Shown in pieces: positions 25,753 through 35,063 of a stretch of DNA of 64,000 nt (within the stretch, counting starts at the first letter, position 1; the number at the start of each line of letters is the position of its first letter). Source of the stretch: Mesorhizobium sp. DCY119. GTDB lineage: Bacteria; Pseudomonadota; Alphaproteobacteria; Rhizobiales; Rhizobiaceae. Location of the stretch: assembly GCF_003590645.1 (NCBI RefSeq), contig NZ_CP031834.1:1-64000 (forward strand), in the 5' to 3' direction. The notes beneath the pieces were generated by a model that searched no databases, was not told the origin of the DNA, and worked only from the letters and a program-made list of their open reading frames with translations. The position numbers and the translations under genes are program-made.

Positions 25753-26466
25753 ATGGTTGCTGTTCTCAAGGAATTCGGTCCCGATATCTGGATCGCAGAC
25801 GGTCCAACCGTCACCGCCGCCGCCGGCTTTCATTACCCCACGCGCATGGCTGTCATCAGATTATCCGGCGGGGAACTCTTCATATGGTCGCCGACGCAGC
25901 TCTCAGACGATCTTCGCGCAGAGGTCGACGCTTTGGGCGAGGCGCGCTACCTGATCCCACCCAATTCTCTTCATCACGTATTTCTTGGTGACTGGCAGCG
26001 CGCCTACCCGGCCGCCAAGGTGTATGTGCCACCGGGCCTGCGGCAGAAGCGCAAGGACATCAGGTTTGATGGCGACCTGGACGATGTCGTGATTGCGGAC
26101 TGGGTGAATGATATCGACCTGGTCATAATGCGCGGCAGCCGGATCACAACCGAAGTCGTCTTCTTTCACCGCAAAAGCGCAACGGTGCTGTTCACCGATC
26201 TCATTCAGCACTTCCGCCCCAAATGGTTCAAGGGCTGGCGAGCAATCGTAGCCCGGCTGGATCTGATGGTGGCCGCCGAACCATCAGTGCCGCGAAAATT
26301 TCGTGTCGCCTTTACCGACCGACACGCCGCGCGCGCCTCCATTCGGCGGATTTTGGCTTGGCCCGCCGAAAAAGTGCTGATGGCCCACGGAGACCCGATA
26401 ACCGAAGGTGGCCAGGAATTCATCCGTCGCGCCTTCCGCTGGCTAACCGGTAGTCGTGCAGCATAA
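25753..26466 (+). CDS. DUF4336 metallo-beta-lactamase-like protein
   Basis: A 237-residue protein of the DUF4336 family: IRLSGGELFIWSPTQLSDDLRAEVDALGEARYLIPPNSLHHVFLGDWQRAYPAAKVYVPPGL and KVLMAHGDPI near the end. It has a beta-lactamase-like fold with a partial HxxHxx pattern (SLHH). Its role is unknown. ATG at 25753 has AGGA very close before it, so the exact start is uncertain. It is divergent from the TetR gene. Confidence 0.78.
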   Translation: MVAVLKEFGPDIWIADGPTVTAAAGFHYPTRMAVIRLSGGELFIWSPTQLSDDLRAEVDALGEARYLIPPNSLHHVFLGDWQRAYPAAKVYVPPGLRQKRKDIRFDGDLDDVVIADWVNDIDLVIMRGSRITTEVVFFHRKSATVLFTDLIQHFRPKWFKGWRAIVARLDLMVAAEPSVPRKFRVAFTDRHAARASIRRILAWPAEKVLMAHGDPITEGGQEFIRRAFRWLTGSRAA

Positions 26467-26482
26467 GCATCTCTATTCAGCC

Positions 26483-26520
26483 GCGGAGGCGCCAACTTAA
26501 AAAGTTAGCGGCACCTCCGC
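26483..26520. terminator. Imperfect stem-loop between convergent genes
   Basis: GCGGAGGCGCCAACTT pairs with AAGTTAGCGGCACCTCCGC through a small loop, with one mismatch and a two-base bulge. It sits between the ends of the DUF4336 gene and the MFS gene and may terminate both. A T-run is lacking. Confidence 0.45.
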
Positions 26521-26575
26521 CGATCGCATGCGGCAGTGGATGACAATCGCTCACCCATCTCCCGCACTTGTCGTA

Positions 26576-28000
26576 TCAAGGAGATACTTCCTCCAGTTGC
26601 CGACCTGACGTTTCGACTGCGAAAAGCATCGCAACGACGCCGCCGGCTATAGCGACGAGCGCGAGCATAGCGAAGACGACGTCGAGGCCGCCGCTGGCGA
26701 TCAGGCTACCGATGATTGTCGGCCCTGCTATCGATGCAATGCGCAGCCAACTACTGGCTGCGCCCGAGGCGAAGGCACGCATGCGGGTCGGGTAAAGCTC
26801 CGGCGTATAGAGATAGAGCATGGTAGCCACCGATGCGATGAAGAAGTACCCGGAAGACGCCGTCATAAGAACGATGCGGACATCGCTGACGCCGACGAAG
26901 TAGGCCACGCTGAGCAGCACGCCACCAACGATCAGCCCCACGGTCATCCATAGACGCCGGCCGACCTTGTCGATCAGGAAAGCGCAAAGGGCCGATCCAA
27001 GGAAGCCGGCGAAGCTCGTGAGAAGCCCGTATTGCAGCGCCGTTTCGACGGGCAGCTTGAAGACCGTGCGATAGACCGTCGGCAGCCAGGCCGTGAGGCC
27101 ATAGGTGATGAAATAAGCGCTGATCCATATAGCCCAGACCGTCAGTGTTCGGCCGAGATATGGAGCACGCAGGAGTTCCAGACGGCGTGGTGCCTGCACG
27201 TCGGGAGCGACGATCTGCATGGGCGCAGCAGCTGCTGCTGCGGCGTGAGACGGTGTCACGCCCGCAGACCGTTCGATCCGCTCAAGTGCGGCGCGGGCCT
27301 CCGTCAGGCGGCCCTTGTCGATCAGCCAACGGGGCGATTCCGGCAAAGCGCGGCGAAGGAACAGCGCCAGAAATGCGGGCAGCGCGCCGATAACGAACAT
27401 GGATTCCCAGCCGAAACGCGGGACCAGCCAAGACCCCAATCCCGCCGCCAGCAACAGGCCAAGCGGGAAGATCAATTCATAGATCATGAAAAAGCGACCG
27501 CGGCCGCGGGCTCGGGAAAGCTCGTTGATATATGCCGCCGCGACCGGCACCTCACCACCGAGTCCGACACCCTGAATGAAGCGAAGTGCCAGCAGCCAGC
27601 CATAGCTGGGGGCAAAGGCGCAGGCGAGGCTGAAAACGCCGAAGATCGCGACCGTAACCGTTGCCACCGGCAGTCGTCCTACACGCTCGGCAAGCCAGCC
27701 GAAAAACAGGGCTCCGATCAACTGACCGGCAAAACCGGAGGAGATCAGCAAGCCGATTTGCTGCGGCGTCAGTTCCCAGAGGCCGACCAATGTCGGCAGT
27801 ACATAGGCAATCGCCAGAACATCAAACGCATCGAAGAATGTCGCAACGCCGATTAGCACCCTGGCGCGCACCAGCACTCCGCGCGGCGGCAGGCTTTCCA
27901 CCCGGGCAAGCAAGCCAACCGCGTCGCCTTGCTCACGCAGCACGCCGCGCGTGCCGGTGATCCCTCCCTCACTCATCAGTGCAGGGTTAGATATGGTCAT
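26576..28000 (-). CDS. MFS transporter (SP/AAHS type)
   Basis: A 474-residue transporter with 12 predicted membrane helices. The landmarks are FDAFDVLAIAYVLP in helix 1, GWLAERVGRLP in loop 2-3, PESPRWLIDKGR in the central loop, FLIDKVGRRLW in loop 8-9 and TPELYPTRMRAFASG. These match sugar/aromatic-acid:proton symporters. GGGAGGG precedes ATG 28000. It is 50 bases downstream of the FAH-family gene and shares its promoter and palindrome, so it should import that pathway's substrate. Confidence 0.9.
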   Translation of the reverse strand: MTISNPALMSEGGITGTRGVLREQGDAVGLLARVESLPPRGVLVRARVLIGVATFFDAFDVLAIAYVLPTLVGLWELTPQQIGLLISSGFAGQLIGALFFGWLAERVGRLPVATVTVAIFGVFSLACAFAPSYGWLLALRFIQGVGLGGEVPVAAAYINELSRARGRGRFFMIYELIFPLGLLLAAGLGSWLVPRFGWESMFVIGALPAFLALFLRRALPESPRWLIDKGRLTEARAALERIERSAGVTPSHAAAAAAAPMQIVAPDVQAPRRLELLRAPYLGRTLTVWAIWISAYFITYGLTAWLPTVYRTVFKLPVETALQYGLLTSFAGFLGSALCAFLIDKVGRRLWMTVGLIVGGVLLSVAYFVGVSDVRIVLMTASSGYFFIASVATMLYLYTPELYPTRMRAFASGAASSWLRIASIAGPTIIGSLIASGGLDVVFAMLALVAIAGGVVAMLFAVETSGRQLEEVSP

Positions 28001-28030
28001 GATTTCCCTCCCATGGGCATCTGCAGAGAA

Positions 28031-28045
28031 CCCCGCGATGCGGGG
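28031..28045. repeat. Short GC hairpin between FAH-family and MFS genes
   Basis: CCCCGC-GAT-GCGGGG forms a small stable stem in the 50-base spacer. It may adjust expression or mRNA stability between the two genes. There is no T-run. Confidence 0.4.
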
Positions 28046-28050
28046 CCGAT

Positions 28051-28995
28051 TTACTGAACTGAATTCACCACGCGGCCTAAGCCCTGAATTTCCACCTCGA
28101 CGACATCTCCCCCCTGAAGAAATATGCGAGGCGTGCGCCCGACCCCGACCCCCGCCGGAGTTCCGGTCAAAATGACGTCGCCCGGCCGCAGCACGTACCA
28201 GCGGGACAAATGCGCAATGATCTGCGCGACAGAGAAGATCATCAGGCGCGTATTGCTCTCCTGCATGACGCTTCCGTTCACGCGGGAGCTGATCGGCAAA
28301 ACTTGAGGATCCGGGATCTCGTCGGCCGTCACCAGAACCGGGCCCAGGGGGCAGAAGGTCGGGAAAGATTTTCCCATCATGTTCCGGTCCCAATTGACGA
28401 TCGGCTCCATGATTCCAGGATTCTGGAAAACAGGATCCAGCCAATCTCTCGCTGAGACATCATTGGCGACCATGTAGCCCGCCACATATGAGAGAGCGTC
28501 GGCTTCCGACACGCGATGGCACTCGACACCTATTACGACCGCCAGCTCCGCTTCCCAATCCACCATTCCTGTGTGGCCGACCGGCCGGGCGATCGCCGAA
28601 CGCGGCCCCGTGATGGATGCAACGCTCTTGTGAAAAACATAGGCCTCTTTCGGAATCGGGCTGCCCATTTCCTCAAGATGATCGAGATAGTTCAGCCCGG
28701 CTGCAAACATGGTGCCGGGGATCGGGATGGGCGCCAAAAGAAGGTCTTCGTCATAAGGCCGCAATGCTCCTGCGGCGCGTAGCGTTGCAAGACGAGCTTT
28801 GTCATTGCCCAATCGCGCGATTGCGTCGGCCAGGCGCTGCATAGTCTCCGGGCCATCGTGCAACAGGCCGATCACGGTGCTCGGAAAGCCGGCAAGCTGC
28901 GGGTCGCCGTGATCGCCGGAAAGGACAAGCAGCTCGTCCCCTACCATCACGGCCGCCACGGGCCAGTTGCCTTCCTGGATAGTCGCCAGCTTCAT
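28051..28995 (-). CDS. Fumarylacetoacetate hydrolase-family enzyme
   Basis: A 314-residue protein with the FAH catalytic domain from about residue 95: FAAGLNYLDHLEEMG, VFHKSVASITGP, the metal ligands in DWEAELAVVIG, VANDVSARDW and GDVILTGTPAGVGVGR. Relatives hydrolyse or decarboxylate 2,4-diketo acids and acylpyruvates in ring-cleavage pathways. GGAGGG precedes ATG. It heads a two-gene unit with the MFS transporter, and the upstream palindrome matches that of the hydantoinase operon, so both belong to one catabolic scheme. Confidence 0.9.
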   Translation of the reverse strand: MKLATIQEGNWPVAAVMVGDELLVLSGDHGDPQLAGFPSTVIGLLHDGPETMQRLADAIARLGNDKARLATLRAAGALRPYDEDLLLAPIPIPGTMFAAGLNYLDHLEEMGSPIPKEAYVFHKSVASITGPRSAIARPVGHTGMVDWEAELAVVIGVECHRVSEADALSYVAGYMVANDVSARDWLDPVFQNPGIMEPIVNWDRNMMGKSFPTFCPLGPVLVTADEIPDPQVLPISSRVNGSVMQESNTRLMIFSVAQIIAHLSRWYVLRPGDVILTGTPAGVGVGRTPRIFLQGGDVVEVEIQGLGRVVNSVQ

Positions 28996-29032
28996 CGAAC
29001 CAATGCCCTCCGCACTCGATACTCGCTATCTC

Positions 29033-29048
29033 GTGAAATATTTCACGT
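29033..29048. promoter_or_regulatory. IclR-type operator upstream of the FAH-MFS unit
   Basis: A perfect 16-base palindrome CGTGAAATATTTCACG starts 38 bases before the FAH-family ATG. Its whole sequence recurs inside the longer palindrome at 33914-33939 before the hydantoinase operon. The IclR regulator encoded between the two units is the likely binder. Confidence 0.75.
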
Positions 29049-29246
29049 AATTTGCGAAACGTCAAGTAAGGGCCGCCGCGCGCGGCGAAAACCGAAATGG
29101 CGAGGAGTGACCTCCGCTACCGCGCGAGACGGTTCGACCGCGCCTTCTCAGGTTGCAGACGGACATATGCTGGCATTGAAGAAGTAAGTACGATTGACGG
29201 CCGGGCAGGCCAGCGTCACACGCGTCGCGCCATCAATCGGGAAGAC

Positions 29247-30083
29247 CTAGAGCAACCGCCCAGCTTGAGAGGCGGTTTTTAGCGGCAGATTCTCCACCGC
29301 ATTCTTGAAGGCGTTTTCCGTCGCCTCCTGGGTTTGCGCATCGCGCATCCCCCTTGGAATGACGGTCGTCACGCAGCAGGCTACTTCGCCGCTGTCGTCG
29401 AACAGTGGCATGACTGCGCCGTTGTGCGAGATGATCGCACGGTTGCTCCAGTAGACGTCCGTCTTTCGGATTTCCTTCAATTGAGCCTCGATCCCGGCGA
29501 CGTCGATCGAAATGCCGTCGCGGGCGGCCATCGAGACCTCTTCGTCGAACAAGGCTTGTGTCTTGTCCCGACTTGTCCAGGCCAGAAAAACAAGTCCGGT
29601 GATCGAGTCTGCCAATGGCAAAGCCGTGCCGGGCCGGATCATCACCGGGAAATAGTGGATGCCCTGCTCCGAAGCTATGAGGGTGGGGCCCCGGGGCGTC
29701 CAGACATAGAGATTGGTTTGATTTCCGGTCGCATTGCGGATCGCGACGGTCGCCTCTCTCACACCCCGGATAGGATCGTACCGCCTCAGAGCGGAAAGAC
29801 CCAGCGCATAGGCTTGCGGGCCAAGATCATAAAGACCGGAGTTCTCGGCCTGGGAAAGAAAGCCCCTCTCCCGAAAGCTTACCAGATACCGGTGGAGCCT
29901 GTTCGGCTTCTCCCCCGTCAGGCGCGACAAATCTGAGAGACCTATCGCGCCGTGATGTTCCGAAATCACCCGGAGGATCTCGAGACCCACATCCAGCGCT
30001 GCAATTCCGGAAGGATTGTCGTCACTGGCGCGGGGGCGTCCACGCACCGGCGCCAGGCTTGTCATGGGACTGCGTATTGACAT
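29247..30083 (-). CDS. IclR-family regulator
   Basis: A 278-residue protein. The N-terminal winged helix (about 27-90: SGIAALDVGLEILRVISEHHGAIGLSDLSRLTGEKPNRLHRYLVSF) and the C-terminal GAF-like effector domain (SISIDVAGIEAQLKEIRKTDVYWSNR and AVMPLFDDSGEVACCVTTV) are typical IclR. It lies 30 bases after the hydantoinase B gene and is probably in that operon. It likely controls that operon and the FAH-MFS unit through the shared palindrome. Confidence 0.9.
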   Translation of the reverse strand: MSIRSPMTSLAPVRGRPRASDDNPSGIAALDVGLEILRVISEHHGAIGLSDLSRLTGEKPNRLHRYLVSFRERGFLSQAENSGLYDLGPQAYALGLSALRRYDPIRGVREATVAIRNATGNQTNLYVWTPRGPTLIASEQGIHYFPVMIRPGTALPLADSITGLVFLAWTSRDKTQALFDEEVSMAARDGISIDVAGIEAQLKEIRKTDVYWSNRAIISHNGAVMPLFDDSGEVACCVTTVIPRGMRDAQTQEATENAFKNAVENLPLKTASQAGRLL

Positions 30084-30113
30084 TGTCTCTCGTCCCTTAT
30101 GGAGCGCGCGACG

Positions 30114-31823
30114 TCAACCCGGCTGGTACCCGTACGCCTCCATGGCATGGCTGAGACTGATGTATCCGTTACGAATATCAGCTTCAATAGCTTCGTGCGC
30201 TCTGGTGCGCGGATCGCCAAAACCTCCACCCCCGCCCGTCTCGACCCTGATCTTGTCACCGGGATTGAGAAGCACGTTTGCGACCTTGCCGGAATCCAGC
30301 TCCTGCCATTCACTATTTCGGTAAAGCGTCACGCGGTTGGCCATCGCATCGGCTGCCCCAAGGATGCCCCACGGCTTACATCGCGTACGCTCGACAGGTG
30401 TGCTGACCTCCACCGGCGAGAGCGCCTGGATAATGATGTCGGCGCCAAGGCCGCCGCGATATTGACCGGCTCCGCCGCTGTTCTCGCGCAGGCTATACCG
30501 CTCCACGAGCAGAGGATATTTCGCTTCGATGCGCTCGGTCGGACTGTTGTGCGTATCGCCGTCGTTGCTCGCGACGGTGACAGGGTGGCCATCTTCCTGG
30601 GCCTTGGCGCCCCACCCGCCACCAGTCGGGCCGATCGCCGCCACGAAATATCGGCCGGTCTGGGGATCGATGCCGCGAAACTCGATGACGGCAAGGTCGG
30701 AGTGGTGCCCTCCTGCGGCTCTTTGCGGTATGACCGGCGCAAGAGCCTTGATGATGGTATCGACCACGGTCATCGGTATGGCCATCCACCAGCGCATGGC
30801 GGCAGGACGCTTGGCGCTGACCACGGTTCCTTCAGGGCAGATCACCTTCAGGTTCCGGAAAGCGCCATCGTTGACCGGATAGACCTCTGGCGTGGTCAGG
30901 CATTTATAGGCAACCTGCGCACAGGCGATGCCTGTTGCTCCAGCGGAATTATAGTAACCGCGGACCTGTGGGCTGAGACCGGAAAGGTCGATCGTCACCT
31001 CGCCTTTTTTGACGATGACCTTGACGCGGATCGGGATCGGAACACCCTTGCTGATGCCGTCGTCGTCCATGAAGGATTCAGCTTCATAAATGCCGTCTGG
31101 AATTTCCGCTGCACGAGCGCGCGCCGTCCGGTCGCTGTGGTCCATGATGGCGTCGATGGACTGAAGCACGCTGTCGCCGCCGTAACGGGTCATCATCTCG
31201 AGCATGCGCCGCTCGCCGGTTTCCACGGCGGACAGCTGTGCCCGAAGATCGCCGATCGCCAGATCCGGCATGCGGACATTCATGCGGATGATGTCTACCA
31301 GCAGTTCGTTGACCTGGCCGTTGGAGATATATTTGCAGATCGGAACCTGCAGCCCCTCGGAGAAGATGTCGGAGGTGATGTCGCCTTTGGCTCCGCCGAT
31401 ATCCACCCAATGCGCCATGCAACAGGCGTAGGCCACGATCTGCCCGTTCCAGAAGATCGGCTTGGTCAAGGTAATGTGGTTGAGATGGCTTCCGGTAACG
31501 TAGGCATCATTGGTGACCAGAACATCTCCGGGGTGAATACCGTCCGGTCCGAAGTGCGCGATCTTGGCTTTCACGGTTTCTGACATGCCCCGAACAAAGC
31601 TCGGAAGCCCCAGGCCGATCGATACCGTTTCGCCCGTAGTGGAATAGAGGCCGACGGTGAAATCCAGCGCCTCGTAGATGATCATGTTGTAGGCGGTGCG
31701 CATCAGGTTGATCTTCATCTCCTCGGTCAAGGAGATGATGCCGTTGCGCACGATTTCGACGATGACGGGACTGACGTCGGCCGAAGCCGCCGGCAGCATG
31801 GATTCCTGTTTGACAAGCAGCAT
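30114..31823 (-). CDS. Hydantoinase B/oxoprolinase-family subunit
   Basis: A 569-residue protein of the HyuB family: ISLTEEMKINLMRTAYNMIIYEALDFTVGLYS near the start, PGDVLVTNDAYVTGSHLNHITL, the glycine-rich GGGGGFGDPRTR near the C-terminus and a YGYQPG tail. With HyuA it forms ATP-dependent enzymes that open or carboxylate rings and ketones (5-oxoprolinase, N-methylhydantoinase, acetone and acetophenone carboxylase). Its ATG overlaps the HyuA stop by one base (TGATG), so the two are translationally coupled. The actual substrate is unknown. Confidence 0.9.
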   Translation of the reverse strand: MLLVKQESMLPAASADVSPVIVEIVRNGIISLTEEMKINLMRTAYNMIIYEALDFTVGLYSTTGETVSIGLGLPSFVRGMSETVKAKIAHFGPDGIHPGDVLVTNDAYVTGSHLNHITLTKPIFWNGQIVAYACCMAHWVDIGGAKGDITSDIFSEGLQVPICKYISNGQVNELLVDIIRMNVRMPDLAIGDLRAQLSAVETGERRMLEMMTRYGGDSVLQSIDAIMDHSDRTARARAAEIPDGIYEAESFMDDDGISKGVPIPIRVKVIVKKGEVTIDLSGLSPQVRGYYNSAGATGIACAQVAYKCLTTPEVYPVNDGAFRNLKVICPEGTVVSAKRPAAMRWWMAIPMTVVDTIIKALAPVIPQRAAGGHHSDLAVIEFRGIDPQTGRYFVAAIGPTGGGWGAKAQEDGHPVTVASNDGDTHNSPTERIEAKYPLLVERYSLRENSGGAGQYRGGLGADIIIQALSPVEVSTPVERTRCKPWGILGAADAMANRVTLYRNSEWQELDSGKVANVLLNPGDKIRVETGGGGGFGDPRTRAHEAIEADIRNGYISLSHAMEAYGYQPG

Positions 31824-33898
31824 CAGATCTCTCCAATCGTTATGTCGATGTTGCCGAAGGCATCGATGACCAGCGCATCGCCGGGCCAGATGACGGTTGT
31901 CGAAGCGTGCTCCTCGATGAGCGCCGGGCCCTCGAGCTTGGCGCCGGGTACAAGGCTTTCCCGCAGGTGGACCGGAGTCTGAAGCCAGCCTGCCGCGCCG
32001 AAGTGCACAGGTTTCACGCGCGAGGGGACGATATCGCCGGGCACGTCCGAAAGCGGGCGCGGCTTGAGTTCCGGGGCCAGCATGCGCCCATAGGCGGTTA
32101 CCCTGAGGCTCACGATTTCTGCCTCCTCGCGGGGAGCGGATGTGCCGTAGCGCTGTAGATGCTCCGCATCAAAGGCAGCTTTGATGCGATCGGCGTCACG
32201 CGAGAAGCTGAGTTCGGCAGGAAGGTCGACCGTCACGGCGTGTTCCTGGCCGCGGTAACGCATATCCGCCGAGCGCGCCAAAACCACCGGCAGTTCGCCC
32301 GCACTGGCGTTGTCGACGGCGGATCGCCCCTGCTCCTCGAGCACCAGGAATGCATCCTCCAGTTCACCAAGGATCGTTGGATCGAGTGTGCGGAACACCG
32401 AGCGCACGAAATCGTAGCGAAGATCGCCAAACAGCATGCCGTAGGCCGAGAAATGCCCTGGCGAATAGGGAATGATCACTCGGCCGATGCTGAGTTCACG
32501 TGCGATGGCCGAAGCATGCAGCGGCCCTGCGCCACCATAGACCAGCATGGCGAAACCGCCGGGATCGAGGCCCCGCTCCGTGGTCACGCCCTTGACCGCG
32601 TAAGACATGGTCGTCGCCGCGATCTGCAGGATGCCCTCGGCGGCCCCCTCTATGGAAATGCCGAGAGGATCCGCGATCTTTTGCCTGATGGCCTCGGTCG
32701 CCGCCTCGTGACTGAGCTTCATGGCACCGCCCAGGAAATGGTCCGGATCGAGACGGCCCAGCACCAGATTCGCGTCGGTCACCGTCGGCTCGGTCCCGCC
32801 TCGGCCGTAGCAGGCAGGCCCGGGCGCCGAACCGGCGCTGCGCGGACCGACGCGCAGCGCATTCATGGCCTCGACGCGCGCAATGCTGCCGCCGCCGGTT
32901 CCCACTTCGAAGATGTCGATCATGGGCAGTTGGATCGGCAGATCGCTGCCGTAAGCGCCGATTTTTGCGGAGCTCGTCGTGAGGGGCTGTCCATTGCGGA
33001 TCAGGCCGGCTTTGGCCGTTGTCCCGCCCATGTCGAAAGCGATGGCATTCTTGAGATCGAGATGCTTGGCCACGGCGCTGACGCCGATGACACCGGAGGC
33101 AGGCCCCGACTCCAGCATGTTCACGCACATGCGGCGCGCATCCGAGACCGGGAAAAGACCTCCGGTGGACTGAACGGCAAAGAACCGCCCCTTGAAGCCA
33201 TCATCGGTAAGATGAGATTCCAGTTCGCCGAGATAGCCCTGCACCCGCGGACCGACATAGGCATTCGCCACGACCGTGGAGGTCCGCTCGAATTCGCGGT
33301 ACTCCTGGCTGAGCTCGGAGGATACGGAAACGAAAACGCCGGGAAGCTCTTCGGAAAGGATTTCCTTTACCCGATTTTCGTGCGCGGCATTTCGGTAGGA
33401 ATGCAGAAGCGCAACCGCCACGGCCTCGACGCGACGCTCTTTCAGCTCTTTGGCGACGGAGCGAACCTGATCCTCATTGAGCGGCTTGAAGACCGCGCCG
33501 TTTGCCAGCAGCCGTTCCTCGATCTCGAAGCGATCCGCGCGCGCCACCAGCGGCTGATGTTTCTTGAAATGCAGGTTGTACGCATCGGGGCGGTTGATGC
33601 GCCCGATCTCGTAGATGTCACGAAACCCCTCCGTAATCAGGAGAGCGGTCCTGGCGCCGGTGCGCTCAAGAAGATTGTTGATGACGATCGTAGACCCGTG
33701 CAGGAAGAGAACCCCCTCGCCGGCATCGACCCCGGCCTCCGACATTGTGTCGGCGATGCCGCGAACAAGATCGTCGTAAGTCGAAAGCGCCTTGCCGAAA
33801 GCCAAGGTTTTCCCGCTTTCGTCGAAGGCTGCCAGGTCGGTAAATGTCCCGCCAATGTCGACCGCGATACGAAGTTTTCTGGTCGCCTGATTGTCCAC
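31823..33898 (-). CDS. Hydantoinase A/oxoprolinase-family subunit
   Basis: A 691-residue protein. It has the N-terminal ATPase-like motif RIAVDIGGTFTDLAAFDESG, the HyuA central motifs LLERTGARTALLITEGFRDI and FAVQSTGG, the second phosphate motif AFDMGGTTAKAGLI and a C-terminal domain. The start is the GTG at 33898, because GGAGG lies 8 bases upstream. The ATG at 33913 directly abuts the palindrome and has no ribosome site. It is the first gene of the hyuA-hyuB-iclR unit. Confidence 0.9.
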   Translation of the reverse strand: MDNQATRKLRIAVDIGGTFTDLAAFDESGKTLAFGKALSTYDDLVRGIADTMSEAGVDAGEGVLFLHGSTIVINNLLERTGARTALLITEGFRDIYEIGRINRPDAYNLHFKKHQPLVARADRFEIEERLLANGAVFKPLNEDQVRSVAKELKERRVEAVAVALLHSYRNAAHENRVKEILSEELPGVFVSVSSELSQEYREFERTSTVVANAYVGPRVQGYLGELESHLTDDGFKGRFFAVQSTGGLFPVSDARRMCVNMLESGPASGVIGVSAVAKHLDLKNAIAFDMGGTTAKAGLIRNGQPLTTSSAKIGAYGSDLPIQLPMIDIFEVGTGGGSIARVEAMNALRVGPRSAGSAPGPACYGRGGTEPTVTDANLVLGRLDPDHFLGGAMKLSHEAATEAIRQKIADPLGISIEGAAEGILQIAATTMSYAVKGVTTERGLDPGGFAMLVYGGAGPLHASAIARELSIGRVIIPYSPGHFSAYGMLFGDLRYDFVRSVFRTLDPTILGELEDAFLVLEEQGRSAVDNASAGELPVVLARSADMRYRGQEHAVTVDLPAELSFSRDADRIKAAFDAEHLQRYGTSAPREEAEIVSLRVTAYGRMLAPELKPRPLSDVPGDIVPSRVKPVHFGAAGWLQTPVHLRESLVPGAKLEGPALIEEHASTTVIWPGDALVIDAFGNIDITIGEI

Positions 33899-33913
33899 TG
33901 TTGAGTCCTCCAT

Positions 33914-33939
33914 TTTCTCGTGAAATATTTCACGAGAAA
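33914..33939. promoter_or_regulatory. 26-base operator palindrome of the hydantoinase operon
   Basis: Both arms, TTTCTCGTGAAAT and ATTTCACGAGAAA, are exact complements, 13 bases each. The centre is the same CGTGAAATATTTCACG as at 29033-29048. It ends 15 bases before the GTG start, so bound repressor would block the transcription start region. Confidence 0.78.
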
Positions 33940-34041
33940 GAAAAAGTCAACGGCTGGCCGGCTCCTGAGCGAAACTGTACCGGCCATTACAACTGGAGTG
34001 CCGAAGGGCGCATTGCGGGGTTGAGATGGAAGCTCGCCTGG

Positions 34042-35043
34042 TCAGTCGCTCGCTGCGGTCAGGCTGCCCGCGCAATCCACCAGGGTCTCTTCTATCGGTC
34101 GCGGGACGATGCCGAGCACCCGCCGCGCCTTACCGGTATCCATCTCGAACTTTCGCCCAACCAGGGGTGCCAGAGTTCGAAGATCGGCCATGAATGGCAC
34201 CAGGAGCCGCACAACCCAATTGGGCAGCACCCGCGTCGGCGTCTTTGCACCGAGCTTCTCTCTCAGGATCTTTGCGATTTCCGCCATCCACAGGAAGCTT
34301 CCGGCAACGATGAACCGCTCGTTCCCTGCCTTCGCTGAGGTCATAGCCCTTACGTGTGCGTCCGCCAGGTCGCGCACGTCCACGACCCAGAAGCCGAGCT
34401 GCGGCATCGCGGCCGGTCGCCCTGCCAGCAAGTCCTTGATGATCTTCACCGATCCGATGCTGCCCGTCGTGAGCACCGGGCCAAACACCGCTCCCGGAAG
34501 GATCGTCGCCAGCTCGGTCTTGCCGCCCGAGGCGCCGATGAATTCCCACGCCGCTTTCTCGGCCCTGATCTTTGACACCCGATAGGCATCGAACTGCGGG
34601 TCGGCAGGGTCGGCCCACATCGTTTCGTTGCTCACCGTGTTCGAGCTCAGCGGCTGGCGCGTCGTCGCCGAAGCCGACGTCATCACCACCCGCTCGACGC
34701 CTGCCTTAACCGCTGCGCGCAAGACCCGCAGGGTGCCATCCCTTGCCACCGGCACCAACGCCTCGCGATCGAGCAAGGCGCCCATCGGCAGCGGCGAGGC
34801 GACATGCAGAACATAATCGACGCCCACCATCGCTGCGTCCCAACCGCCGTCCTGCATCAGGTCAGCCACCACGAAGTTCAGCCGGTCTGTGCTGGTTTGC
34901 GTGCCGACCGCCGCGCGCGCCGTTTCTGCCTTGCCCATATCCCGAACGGTGGCTCGAACGGCAAAGCCCTGCCGGAGCAGCTCGACGATGCACCATCCCC
35001 CGACAAATCCGTTCCCGCCCGTTACCAGCACCGCCTGCGTCAT
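34042..35043 (-). CDS. NAD(P)-dependent dehydratase/reductase, extended SDR (DFR-like)
   Basis: About 333 residues. The nucleotide-binding motif is VTGGNGFVGG near the start, the catalytic YxxxK is in YRVSKIRAEKAAW, and ILPGAVFGP follows. This is the dihydroflavonol reductase/3-beta-HSD-like extended SDR group, which reduces or oxidises aldehydes and ketones. ATG at 35043 has GGTGA at good spacing; ATG at 35055 is an alternative. It is divergent from the TetR gene and two operator sites separate them. Confidence 0.87.
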   Translation of the reverse strand: MTQAVLVTGGNGFVGGWCIVELLRQGFAVRATVRDMGKAETARAAVGTQTSTDRLNFVVADLMQDGGWDAAMVGVDYVLHVASPLPMGALLDREALVPVARDGTLRVLRAAVKAGVERVVMTSASATTRQPLSSNTVSNETMWADPADPQFDAYRVSKIRAEKAAWEFIGASGGKTELATILPGAVFGPVLTTGSIGSVKIIKDLLAGRPAAMPQLGFWVVDVRDLADAHVRAMTSAKAGNERFIVAGSFLWMAEIAKILREKLGAKTPTRVLPNWVVRLLVPFMADLRTLAPLVGRKFEMDTGKARRVLGIVPRPIEETLVDCAGSLTAASD

Positions 35044-35063
35044 CACGTTCACCATTGTTAGAT

